Shown here one piece after another: positions 31,513 to 38,342 of a stretch of 51,251 bases of DNA. Positions within the stretch are counted from its first letter, which is position 1. Each line of letters begins with the position of its first letter. The DNA lies in IMG/VR virus record IMGVR_UViG_3300045912_000471, positions 1 through 51,251 of that record, one strand, 5' to 3'. The DNA is from a virus. A model generated the notes under the pieces. That model saw nothing but the letters and a program-made list of their open reading frames with translations. It was not told the origin of the DNA and searched no databases. The position numbers and the translations under genes were made by a program.

Positions 31513-31546
31513 AAAAAACCCCGGGGCGAAAGCTTCGGGTTTTTTG
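31511..31546. terminator. GAAA-loop terminator
   Basis: CCCGGGGC, loop GAAA, GCTTCGGG (31520-31539; two G-T pairs) between A8 and T6 runs. It separates the + gene ending at 31512 from the minus gene ending at 31563. Confidence 0.75.
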
Positions 31547-31562
31547 TTGCAAGATTAAATGG

Positions 31563-31805
31563 TTATTCTACTTCTGGATACGGATGCATCTGCTGTGATG
31601 GCGTTTCCGATTCTGCTTTCCGCTCCAAGCGATCCAGTTCAAGGAGAAGTTTGTCAAGCTCTCTGATTTTGTAAGAACTCACCTCTGACATTCCCCCTCC
31701 GATGTAGTGGGCATCCTTTACCACACGGCTTGATTGAGCAATGATTTTGGCTATCACTTCGCAGTTCAGACGACCGCTACCAACAAGGTGTATGAAACCA
31801 ACCAC
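31563..31805 (-). CDS. Small unknown protein, GTG start or 5'-truncated
   Basis: 80 residues. The frame opens with GTG at 31805; reading further upstream gives only AENTP before an in-frame TAG, with no ATG. The body begins VVGFIHLVGSGRLNCEVIAK and ends in a helix (RELDKLLLELDRLERKAESE). GGCGGAGAA lies upstream of the GTG. Either a GTG-started gene or the remainder of a longer one. Confidence 0.45.
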   Translation of the reverse strand: MVGFIHLVGSGRLNCEVIAKIIAQSSRVVKDAHYIGGGMSEVSSYKIRELDKLLLELDRLERKAESETPSQQMHPYPEVE

Positions 31806-31885
31806 TGGCGTGTTCTCCGCCTAAGAGACCTACTCAAAATGAATTACCCCAAAAACAGTTCGGGACTCGCTGTACACATAGGTTG

Positions 31886-31956
31886 AGCAAAAGGTGAGAA
31901 TCGAACTCACACATCCAGCGTGGAAGGCTGGCGTTCTACCATTGAACTACTCTCGC
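31886..31956 (-). tRNA. tRNA-Gly (anticodon TCC)
   Basis: Minus strand. Acceptor GCGAGAG pairs with CTTTTGC (with G-U pairs). D arm contains AGTTCAATGGTAGA, anticodon stem CCAGC/GCTGG with loop CTTCCAC gives anticodon TCC, and T arm is GTGAG-TTCGATT-CTCAC. No CCA is encoded. It reads GGA/GGG glycine codons. A dedicated promoter lies at 32034-32064. The only tRNA I found. Confidence 0.92.
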
Positions 31957-32033
31957 TTGTAGGGGTGAGGAGCGAAACCTTACCCCGCAATCAAAATAGA
32001 AACATCTCTATGCGGCTAAATCACAAAGACACT

Positions 32034-32064
32034 CAAAGTTAAGAAAAATAATTACATTTGCAAA
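32034..32064 (-). promoter_or_regulatory. Promoter for tRNA-Gly
   Basis: Minus strand: TTTG (32061-32064), 19-base spacer, TAACTTTG (32034-32041), about 78 bases upstream of the tRNA. The region 31806-32137 holds this promoter, the tRNA and several TTGCAAAA words (32057-32116), and no other gene. Confidence 0.6.
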
Positions 32065-32118
32065 ATTTTTGCTAATAAAGTTTGCAAAAAAATAATTATT
32101 GCAAAACATAACTTGCAA
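32056..32118. repeat. Cluster of TTGCAAAA words
   Basis: TTGCAAAA or TTTGCAAAA occurs four times within about 60 bases, plus a variant TTTTTGC, with one AATAATTATT. It is adjacent to the helicase 3' end and upstream of the tRNA promoter. Possible binding sites for a phage regulator or replication protein. Confidence 0.5.
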
Positions 32119-32137
32119 AAAGATTACCAGTCAAAGA

Positions 32138-33520
32138 TTACCAGTCTTTGATGCTCTGGCTAGAGCCATCGAATAGAAAAGGAATATCGGCTAGAGTGCC
32201 GTTTCGTTGTTTAGCAATGATGAGTTCGCTGTAGCCTTTGCTGTATGCTACTCCTTCCGCATCACTGGTGATGCCGTAGTATTCCGGTCGATAGAGAAAC
32301 CCTACCATATCAGCATCCTGCTCAATGCTTCCTGACTCTCTGAGGTCTGAGAGTTGTGGGCGTTTATCTGCTCTCTGCTCAACGGCTCTACTGAGCTGTG
32401 AGAGGGCAATCACAGGGCAATCCAATTCCTTTGCCAACGCCTTGAGGCTTTTGGAAATATAGCTAATCTCCTGCTCTCTGAGTTGGGTGGCGTAATCGCC
32501 ACGAATGAGCTGAAGGTAATCCACCAGCACCAAAAACTCCGCCTTTGTTTTTCGTCTTTCCAGATGGGCTTTTGCCTTGATTTCTCCCACCGTTTGTGAG
32601 GGCGTATCGTCAATCGTAAAGGGAAGAGCTGATACCCTTTGCAATGCCTCCTCATAACAACGAAAATCATGCTCATTCATATTCTTAGGGTTTTTGAGCT
32701 TATCCATTGGAGCCCATACGCCCAGATAATCCATCTCATCTGCCAAAAGACGCATAAACAGTTCCTCTCGCCCCATCTCCAGAGAGGGAACGAAACACTC
32801 CACTCCTTCCCTCGCTGCTGCTTTGAGGCAAGCAAGCATAAAAGCAGTCTTTCCCATCGCGGGGCGTGCTGCCACAATGATTAGATTTTTTTTCTGCCAT
32901 CCTCCGATGAGATTATTCAGCTCCAAAAGGGGTGTAGGAACACCGTTTGGGGCGTTATTTTTCATCTTTTCTACCAGTCGCTCGTGAAAACGCATCGCAA
33001 TATCGTTACTTCTGAGGGCTTGTTTGCGAAACAACAGCTGCTGTATTTTTGACATTCCTGCGTTCTGCTCATCCAGCAAATCTAATACATCCACACTGTC
33101 CTCATAGGCTCTGGAAGTGATTTTGGAGCTTTCTTTGATGAGTTCCCGCTTGACAGAGAGTTCCAAGACAACACGGCAGTGATACTCCAAGTTTGCAGAT
33201 GAGTTCACTTTGGAAGTGAGTTCAGCTAAATAGTAAGCCCCTCCTGCCGTTTCGAGTTTCCCCTGCTTTGCAAGTTCTGTTTTTACGGTGAGAATGTCTA
33301 TCGGTTTGGAGCTTGTGTGAAGGCTCTGTATCGCATCAAAAATGATTTGATGTTGCGGATTGTAGAAAACCTCTCTGGAGGGTAGCACGGAAAGCATCAG
33401 GTCAGTAGCCCCCTGCTCCAGCATCACCGCCCCAAGGATAGCCTCTTCCAGCTCTGTGGCTTGTGGTTGTACTTTCCCAAGTGCCTCCACATTTGTTGGC
33501 TTTTTAGTCTTGGGTTGCAT
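32138..33520 (-). CDS. dnaB: Replicative DNA helicase, DnaB family
   Basis: 460 residues from the ATG at 33520; a longer frame upstream overlaps the initiator gene and is less likely. The N-terminal domain (ELEEAILGAVMLEQGATDLM, YNPQHQIIFDAIQSLH) binds primase. The C-terminal RecA-like motor has Walker A AARPAMGKT at 217-225, FVPSLEMGREEL, LVLVDYLQLI (Walker B) near 318, and LSQLSRAVEQRADKRP. It unwinds DNA as a hexamer at the phage fork. It overlaps the upstream initiator gene, as in lambda-type O-P modules. Confidence 0.92.
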   Translation of the reverse strand: MQPKTKKPTNVEALGKVQPQATELEEAILGAVMLEQGATDLMLSVLPSREVFYNPQHQIIFDAIQSLHTSSKPIDILTVKTELAKQGKLETAGGAYYLAELTSKVNSSANLEYHCRVVLELSVKRELIKESSKITSRAYEDSVDVLDLLDEQNAGMSKIQQLLFRKQALRSNDIAMRFHERLVEKMKNNAPNGVPTPLLELNNLIGGWQKKNLIIVAARPAMGKTAFMLACLKAAAREGVECFVPSLEMGREELFMRLLADEMDYLGVWAPMDKLKNPKNMNEHDFRCYEEALQRVSALPFTIDDTPSQTVGEIKAKAHLERRKTKAEFLVLVDYLQLIRGDYATQLREQEISYISKSLKALAKELDCPVIALSQLSRAVEQRADKRPQLSDLRESGSIEQDADMVGFLYRPEYYGITSDAEGVAYSKGYSELIIAKQRNGTLADIPFLFDGSSQSIKDW

Positions 33521-34577
33521 ACTTTCTTGGCTTGATGGTGGTGGTTGATTGCGTGGTTTGGGTGGTTTTGACACCTGCAACAAAATCCTGTTGCTCTTTG
33601 AGCTTTGCCTTCCAGTTATACATCCATTCGCCCTCAAAGTCCTGTGGTTCGCCAAAGAACTTTGTGTATTTCATCTTGAATTTTGGATTATCCAGTTGTT
33701 TCTTGTAGGCTTGATACTGAGCTTTAAACTCATCGAGCAGATGATGCCTTGCAAGATGCACAACAGCTTTATCGACATACGCCTGATGCTTTTGGTCAAG
33801 GGTGGGTCTGTCGATGTTGAAAAACTCGTAAATGTCGCCCCTCAAGTCCTTTTCGCTGTTGAGGATGGTTACTTCCTCCTTGAGACGTTGTTGGTTTTTG
33901 TCAGTGTCAATCGGTTCAACTTTGAACTCAAAAGAGCTTTGGGGTTGGTCTGTTTTTGATTTTTCCAAAACTTTTTCTTTTGGATTTTCTTTTTCTTTCT
34001 TCTGTGTATTCTTCTGTATGTAATCTTCTGTTATATCTAAGTGGGTTTTCCCCACTTCCGTAAGTGGCAAATCCCCATTTACGTAAGTGGGTTTTCCCGA
34101 CTTACGTGAGTCTGTAAGTGGCAAATCCCTACTTACTGTAAGTGGGCTTTCCCCACTTACAGAGAAAACTTTATCTAACTCACTGTCTAACAGCGTATGA
34201 TTTCTAAAATAAAAGGTTACACCACGCATCCTGTCGTGGTAGGAACAGTAAAAATACTTTCCCTCGAAAACGTCTTTATCCTTATCCTCCAGAGCTTCAT
34301 CAAAAGCTTTCTTGGATTTGTATTTCAGACAGATTTTGGAGAAAGCTCCCATGAGCTCTTCTTTGGAAAAGTTGAGTTCCTCCGCCCAGCTCTCCCCCTC
34401 TCGGTAGAGCTTATTGTTACAGGGTTCAAGAAACTTGTAGAAACCATCAGGCATTTTGGCAAACCAATAATCTAACTGCTGCATCAGGATTGACGCTGCG
34501 ATACTACCAGATAGGTTTCTGAGTGCTGGAATGTATGGTATGCTTGAACGTGTCAAGGCGAGCGTTTTATTTTTCAT
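33504..34577 (-). CDS. Replication initiator / helicase-loader-like protein
   Basis: 357 residues. The N-terminal 120 residues form a winged-helix-like region (ALRNLSGSIAASILMQQLDY, WAEELNFSKEELMGAFSKIC) as in phage replication proteins. Residues 139-185 are low complexity with repeated PLT units, and this stretch is encoded by the iteron array at 34038-34160. The C-terminal part (VDKAVVHLARHHLLDEFKAQ) is DnaD/DnaT-like and may load the DnaB helicase coded next to it. Its location, internal iterons and neighbour fit a lambda-O-type initiator. No family domain is certain. Confidence 0.7.
   Translation of the reverse strand: MKNKTLALTRSSIPYIPALRNLSGSIAASILMQQLDYWFAKMPDGFYKFLEPCNNKLYREGESWAEELNFSKEELMGAFSKICLKYKSKKAFDEALEDKDKDVFEGKYFYCSYHDRMRGVTFYFRNHTLLDSELDKVFSVSGESPLTVSRDLPLTDSRKSGKPTYVNGDLPLTEVGKTHLDITEDYIQKNTQKKEKENPKEKVLEKSKTDQPQSSFEFKVEPIDTDKNQQRLKEEVTILNSEKDLRGDIYEFFNIDRPTLDQKHQAYVDKAVVHLARHHLLDEFKAQYQAYKKQLDNPKFKMKYTKFFGEPQDFEGEWMYNWKAKLKEQQDFVAGVKTTQTTQSTTTIKPRKYATQD
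34038..34160. repeat. Iteron array, probable replication origin
   Basis: Five copies of TAAGTGG(G) start at 34038, 34061, 34084, 34115 and 34139. Each is followed after a short AT-rich gap by an inverted copy such as CCCACTT or ACTTAC, making a series of small palindromes spaced 23-31 bases. They lie within the initiator gene, beside the helicase gene, the layout of lambdoid origins. Origin function is inferred. Confidence 0.65.
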
Positions 34578-34617
34578 TTTTTTCTTGCTTTAATAAATTT
34601 TCCCTTTCCCTTTGGAA

Positions 34618-34629
34618 ATTCGTTTAACT
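34618..34629 (-). promoter_or_regulatory. GTTAAACGAA-type recurrent site, copy 2
   Basis: AGTTAAACGAAT on the minus strand, upstream of the initiator gene at 34577 and after the hairpin at 34632-34660. Confidence 0.5.
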
Positions 34630-34631
34630 AT

Positions 34632-34660
34632 AAATAAGCCCTACGCCATATGGCTTATTT
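34632..34660 (-). terminator. Hairpin between HTH and initiator genes
   Basis: AAATAAGCC (34632-34640) pairs perfectly with GGCTTATTT (34652-34660). There is no T-run on the minus side, so it may be an attenuator or operator rather than a full terminator. Confidence 0.45.
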
Positions 34661-34663
34661 ATT

Positions 34664-34924
34664 TTATACCAAATCCTGTAAAACCTGTTCTGTTTTAAAT
34701 TCATTGTCAAGATAAATTCTCTTGCTCTCCTCCACAACATTGATGACATGTTGCCAGTCAGGACGAAAAACTTCGTAATCGGCAACCATTTTCTTGACAA
34801 AACTTTCGGACTTGCCTGTACGGACACATAACTCTTTCACCCAATCCTTAGAGTAGTAGGTCAGGTATTTTTTGATTTTAGTAACCTTTTCTTTAAGGGT
34901 TACATCGATTTCTCTTTTTGCCAT
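34664..34924 (-). CDS. Small HTH protein, possible early regulator
   Basis: 86 residues, basic. The segment DWVKELCVRTGKSESFVKKM at about 28-47 looks like a helix-turn-helix. It lies upstream of the initiator and divergent from the repressor-like gene at 35161, the Cro-like position. A recurrent AGTTAAACGAAT site lies just before its start. Confidence 0.6.
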   Translation of the reverse strand: MAKREIDVTLKEKVTKIKKYLTYYSKDWVKELCVRTGKSESFVKKMVADYEVFRPDWQHVINVVEESKRIYLDNEFKTEQVLQDLV

Positions 34925-35160
34925 AAATTATATTCGTTTAACTATTTGAAAGCTAATTTGTGTCTATTTTAAAACTACTTTGTAGCTATTAAAAATCTTT
35001 TGGCTTACTTTTTGTGCAAAAAAAGTAAAGAGTTTTAAATAGAGTTTACTAAATTTATTTTATTATTGCGTATAACACTATAGAATAGATTTCAAATGTA
35101 TAAACTTTTTATACAAAAAAAAACTTTTGAACAGAATTTTTTTATAAAATACCTAAAATT
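34925..35160. promoter_or_regulatory. Divergent control region
   Basis: A 236-base AT-rich gap between divergent HTH genes. It holds AGTTAAACGAAT (minus, 34932-34943), a GTATAAA...TTTATAC inverted repeat at about 35098-35114, and long A runs. No textbook -33/-7 pair is clear. Likely operators for one or both HTH proteins. Confidence 0.45.
34932..34943 (-). promoter_or_regulatory. GTTAAACGAA-type recurrent site, copy 3
   Basis: AGTTAAACGAAT on the minus strand, 8 bases before the start of the HTH gene at 34924. Confidence 0.5.
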
Positions 35161-35574
35161 ATGAGAAAGGACAGAGATGAAGTAACTGATAGATTTATAG
35201 AAGTAACTGAAAGACTTCGTGAAGATAAGTTTATCAAATCTGACAGGGAACTAGCCAACAAACTAGGAACTTATTTCTCAAAGATAAATAAAATCAAGAC
35301 TGGAGAGCTGAAGGCTGATATTCCAATTATAACCAATCTCTGCAACGTTTTCGAGTTTGTGAACATTGAGTTTATCATGCTTGGAAAAGGTAAAATGTTT
35401 CTTTCCTCTAATTCTAATGATCACTTAGAAGATTGGCTCGAAGAGCAGGGAGTGGAAAACGAGGCGGAAAGAAAGATACTCGTTCAGAACATCGCTGAAT
35501 ACTATCAGCACATGCTCAAAAAATTTAAGATGTTCCAACTCTACCCTCAGGAATACAACGCCTTATTAGCATAG
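35161..35574 (+). CDS. Repressor-like HTH protein
   Basis: 137 residues. The N-terminal 65 residues fit an HTH_3/XRE domain (FIKSDRELANKLGTYFSKIN, then KIKTGELKADIPIITNLCNV), followed by FEFVNIEFIMLGKGKMF, a common extension in Bacteroidota phage repressors. The C-terminal helix may dimerise. Divergent from the Cro-like gene and one base from the next gene. Suggests a lysogeny-type switch, but no integrase accompanies it. Confidence 0.72.
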   Translation: MRKDRDEVTDRFIEVTERLREDKFIKSDRELANKLGTYFSKINKIKTGELKADIPIITNLCNVFEFVNIEFIMLGKGKMFLSSNSNDHLEDWLEEQGVENEAERKILVQNIAEYYQHMLKKFKMFQLYPQEYNALLA

Positions 35575-35575
35575 T

Positions 35576-35980
35576 ATGAAAAAAGTCTACTACCAGCCTA
35601 AAAAACAAGACCCACGCAAAATTCTGAGTGTCTTAAACGTAAATATTTGCCTTAGAGAGAAGTTTGGGCTTGATAACACCCAGACACTCGTGCTTGATGC
35701 GTTGAGACAACTCCAAGGCATTAGCTTCTCTAATCAGAAGCTCTCAGAGGTGGTGGGAAAAACAAGGCATTGGGTAGAGGCTACCTACAAAGAACTACAA
35801 GCAAAAAATCTAATTGACGCAAACCTAAACCTCACTGAATATTTTTTTGAAGAAGCTCAAGAGCTTCTGGACAACCCTCGCCCCTTCCTGAAAGAGGATA
35901 GCAAAGAAGCTCCTGAGACCTTAGAAATGCCCTTCAAAGATTTGATTAAGAAAACCTCCGCCATTCTGGAGGGGATTTAG
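35576..35980 (+). CDS. Winged-helix-like protein after the repressor
   Basis: 134 residues. Residues 30-80 (LDNTQTLVLDALRQLQGISF, then LSEVVGKTRHWVEATYKELQ) look like a winged-helix DNA-binding region. The C-terminal part is acidic. It starts one base after the repressor stop, so the two are coexpressed. A co-regulator is inferred. Confidence 0.6.
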   Translation: MKKVYYQPKKQDPRKILSVLNVNICLREKFGLDNTQTLVLDALRQLQGISFSNQKLSEVVGKTRHWVEATYKELQAKNLIDANLNLTEYFFEEAQELLDNPRPFLKEDSKEAPETLEMPFKDLIKKTSAILEGI

Positions 35981-35983
35981 CCA

Positions 35984-36340
35984 CTACAAATACTGATTTA
36001 ATAATATGGTATTTGCTTCATCATCTGTGATTCCATTGTAGGCTGAAATCCTTTTCACACGTATTCTTGGATATAGTGCAAGCAAGTTGTTGTAAACTCC
36101 TCCAATATTCATAACATTTCCTGTATGACCGCCAGTTAGTTTAACGGCAATCAATACGAAGCCCCCTGCAACTTTTTTTGGGTTTGCACCAATAACATTT
36201 AATGTTAAAGTTGTAGCTTTTGAAGGTGCTGATTTTAAAAAACGGTAGAATTTGCCCCAAACTTTTGGGGTCATATATTCACCAGTAATCGGGTGGTTGC
36301 CACCATGACCGGCATCAACGATTACACAAATTTTTTTCAT
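35984..36340 (-). CDS. Tail-region protein with amidase-like N-terminus
   Basis: 118 residues. The opening ICVIVDAGHGGNHPITGEYM resembles the start of Amidase_3 zinc amidases (D-x-GHGG), but no later His/Glu zinc ligands follow. The rest is beta-rich (SKATTLTLNVIGANPKKVAG) and helical at the end (ITDDEANTILLNQYL). It ends the baseplate/fibre operon. It may be a fusion of an amidase fragment with a fibre-tip domain, or the similarity may be chance. Confidence 0.5.
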   Translation of the reverse strand: MKKICVIVDAGHGGNHPITGEYMTPKVWGKFYRFLKSAPSKATTLTLNVIGANPKKVAGGFVLIAVKLTGGHTGNVMNIGGVYNNLLALYPRIRVKRISAYNGITDDEANTILLNQYL

Positions 36341-36570
36341 AAAATAAAGTTTGAGGGTTGTAATAAATCTTGAATACTTTCTCTTTCATCATCAAAAATA
36401 ACATCTTGTATGTATTGATTTGGTTTTAAAAAAAACCAAATATCTTGTTCGTAGGCTTTTTGGATATTAGCCCAAGTTTCTGTACCATTTTGGTCTGGAA
36501 ACCCCATTGCATTGTCGATTTTTTGCAAGGCTGTTTCTGCTTTTTCGTATGTGTCAAATATATAGTACAT
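36337..36570 (-). CDS. Small tail-operon protein
   Basis: 77 residues from the ATG at 36570, one base after the preceding stop. A longer frame from 36756 would overlap the fibre gene. It contains TYEKAETALQKIDNAMGFPD and an acidic tail. Perhaps a fibre-assembly chaperone by position; no family recognised. Confidence 0.5.
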   Translation of the reverse strand: MYYIFDTYEKAETALQKIDNAMGFPDQNGTETWANIQKAYEQDIWFFLKPNQYIQDVIFDDERESIQDLLQPSNFIL

Positions 36571-36571
36571 A

Positions 36572-37231
36572 TTATGGTGTAAATTCGTGGTATGCTTGTA
36601 AGTATGTTTGCAGGCGGTTTCGTTGGTCTGTGGTGAGTTCTGCTGAAAACAAAATAAGACGTGAAATATTACCTTGCCAACTTCTGAAACCGAAGCCCCT
36701 ATCTTGCCCAATCCATAATTGAGTAGGTTGAGGTGGAATATAACCGAAAAAATCACTTACTGTTTTTTTAGTTAATGCAGGGAGGAATATATTTGTACTT
36801 ATATTATTTACACGCGTCCCTCCCCCAAGTGCTAAAAAAGATGTGCTATTTAAATCTAAAACTAAAGGGATATAACCTGAATTTGATAGTGTTACAAGCC
36901 CATCATATTGTTTCGCAAGAGGTAAATCATAAGTTGCAACAGACCAAATTTCCTGTGGGGTTTGTCCCAAATTTGGATTGAAAAGATGAGACCCTATCCC
37001 ATTAAAATAGCAATCATCTGAAAGTTTCACGGGTTGCTTACTTGCAATTGCTTGTGCTACTGTAATGCCCCTATCCGTATAATCCACAACATAATCAACA
37101 CCAGAATCGGTTCTTAATGTAAACTTGCTATCTTGTTTTGCATCAAAATCAAAAATAACAAGGGCGGCAATATCATTATCTAATGCGGGCTCATTATTGC
37201 CAGCCATCATACTTCCAAAAAAATGCCTCAT
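36572..37231 (-). CDS. LamG-like tail fibre protein
   Basis: 219 residues. The C-terminal 110 have the look of a concanavalin-like lectin domain (YDGLVTLSNSGYIPLVLDLN, then WQGNISRLILFSAELTTDQR, NRLQTYL), a frequent sugar-binding module in fibres. The upstream neighbour is another fibre-region gene and they overlap by 4 bases. A host-binding role is inferred. Confidence 0.6.
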   Translation of the reverse strand: MRHFFGSMMAGNNEPALDNDIAALVIFDFDAKQDSKFTLRTDSGVDYVVDYTDRGITVAQAIASKQPVKLSDDCYFNGIGSHLFNPNLGQTPQEIWSVATYDLPLAKQYDGLVTLSNSGYIPLVLDLNSTSFLALGGGTRVNNISTNIFLPALTKKTVSDFFGYIPPQPTQLWIGQDRGFGFRSWQGNISRLILFSAELTTDQRNRLQTYLQAYHEFTP

Positions 37232-37734
37232 ACGGTTGGTATTTTATAGATGTTCGCATTTAATATCCAAACTCCATTTTGAAAGCTACAAGAAAACACA
37301 ATATACTTTTCAGGTATAGTGGTGGCAGGGAGTTGAAACTCCACATAGCCTGACCCAACAGCAGTCACCAGAAATGGAAAGTCATCGTTGTCCGGAATTA
37401 CAAAATTAGATTGCAAACGCAACTTGTAGCCATTTGGACGGTGAACAAACAACTGAAAATAATCTCCATCTTCTACTTCTCCTTGAAAATGGAAAACAGT
37501 ATCTCCATCCATCGCATTAAAGGTTATAAACAAAGTTTTCCCTGTAATGAAAGGAGCTACATTGTTTATGTTGCCCGAAGTATCTGTATACAAAAAGGTT
37601 TTTCGCCTCTCCTCCACGCTGTCAGCAATATCCTCAAAGTTCCCACCAACTCTAAGAGCGGTGTTGGCTTCAGGAACTGTCTCATTTTTAATGATGAGGG
37701 AGGCTGCTTTTATTTCGCTCAAACGTTTTTCCAT
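37228..37734 (-). CDS. Tail/fibre-region protein
   Basis: 168 residues, beta-rich, with several aromatic strands (GDTVFHFQGEVEDGDYFQLF, YVEFQLPATTIPEKYIVFSC). It follows the gpI-like baseplate gene, where fibre proteins normally attach. No family recognised. Confidence 0.55.
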   Translation of the reverse strand: MEKRLSEIKAASLIIKNETVPEANTALRVGGNFEDIADSVEERRKTFLYTDTSGNINNVAPFITGKTLFITFNAMDGDTVFHFQGEVEDGDYFQLFVHRPNGYKLRLQSNFVIPDNDDFPFLVTAVGSGYVEFQLPATTIPEKYIVFSCSFQNGVWILNANIYKIPTV

Positions 37735-38342
37735 TATCCAAAAGTGTTATCAAAAGTTCTGTCAAAAATTCTTAAAGGAAGTATTTCCAGATTTCTGAAT
37801 CTGGCGTGAATGGGACGATTAAACTCAATAATCCTATTCGCTAATGCTAAAAAATCACTGTCCTGCACAACCGTATTCGGTACGTAGAGAATGATATCAA
37901 ACTCTCCCGTCGCACCACCGGAAACATCAAAAGTACCCACATCGAAAGTGCCGTTGTCAAAGCCCCCTGAATTACTCACCTCCACCACCTCCGCCTTGAT
38001 GCCGAGCCAGTTGAACATTACGATATAGTTTAATGCCTTACCCTTGTTTTGCATGAGTTGGTAGCCATAGCGTACAAACTTTCGCTTGAGGCTTGCTGTC
38101 TCAAATACCTGATTGGCTCCCAAAAGAGCCTCAAAGTACCCCAAGAACTTATCCAATACAAAACTTGGGTGTCTGTTTAAAAGCTCGAAGTTGTCGATAT
38201 AAGGCTTCGTTTGTTCCTCCAGCTCCAAAGCGTGCAGGTCCTGATAACGTTGCCAAATCCCCTTTCCCTCGTTGTTTCGGTTGGTGTCTCTGCTTCTATA
38301 AAAGCTGCCCCAAAGCCTCCAAGCCAAATCCTTTATACTCAT
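37734..38342 (-). CDS. Baseplate protein gpI-like
   Basis: 202 residues directly after the gpJ-like gene, the standard position for P2 gpI. It has a helical N-terminus (SIKDLAWRLWGSFYRSRDTN), a middle LASLKRKFVRYGYQLMQNKG-like helix, and a late LALANRIIEFNRPIHARFRN, which resembles the gpI C-terminal pattern. It links the wedge to the fibres. Confidence 0.7.
   Translation of the reverse strand: MSIKDLAWRLWGSFYRSRDTNRNNEGKGIWQRYQDLHALELEEQTKPYIDNFELLNRHPSFVLDKFLGYFEALLGANQVFETASLKRKFVRYGYQLMQNKGKALNYIVMFNWLGIKAEVVEVSNSGGFDNGTFDVGTFDVSGGATGEFDIILYVPNTVVQDSDFLALANRIIEFNRPIHARFRNLEILPLRIFDRTFDNTFG

Noticed and set aside
34038-34160. The repeat block as a CRISPR-like array
   Set aside because: The units are 7-8 bases, partly palindromic, lie within a coding gene and fit iterons of an origin better.
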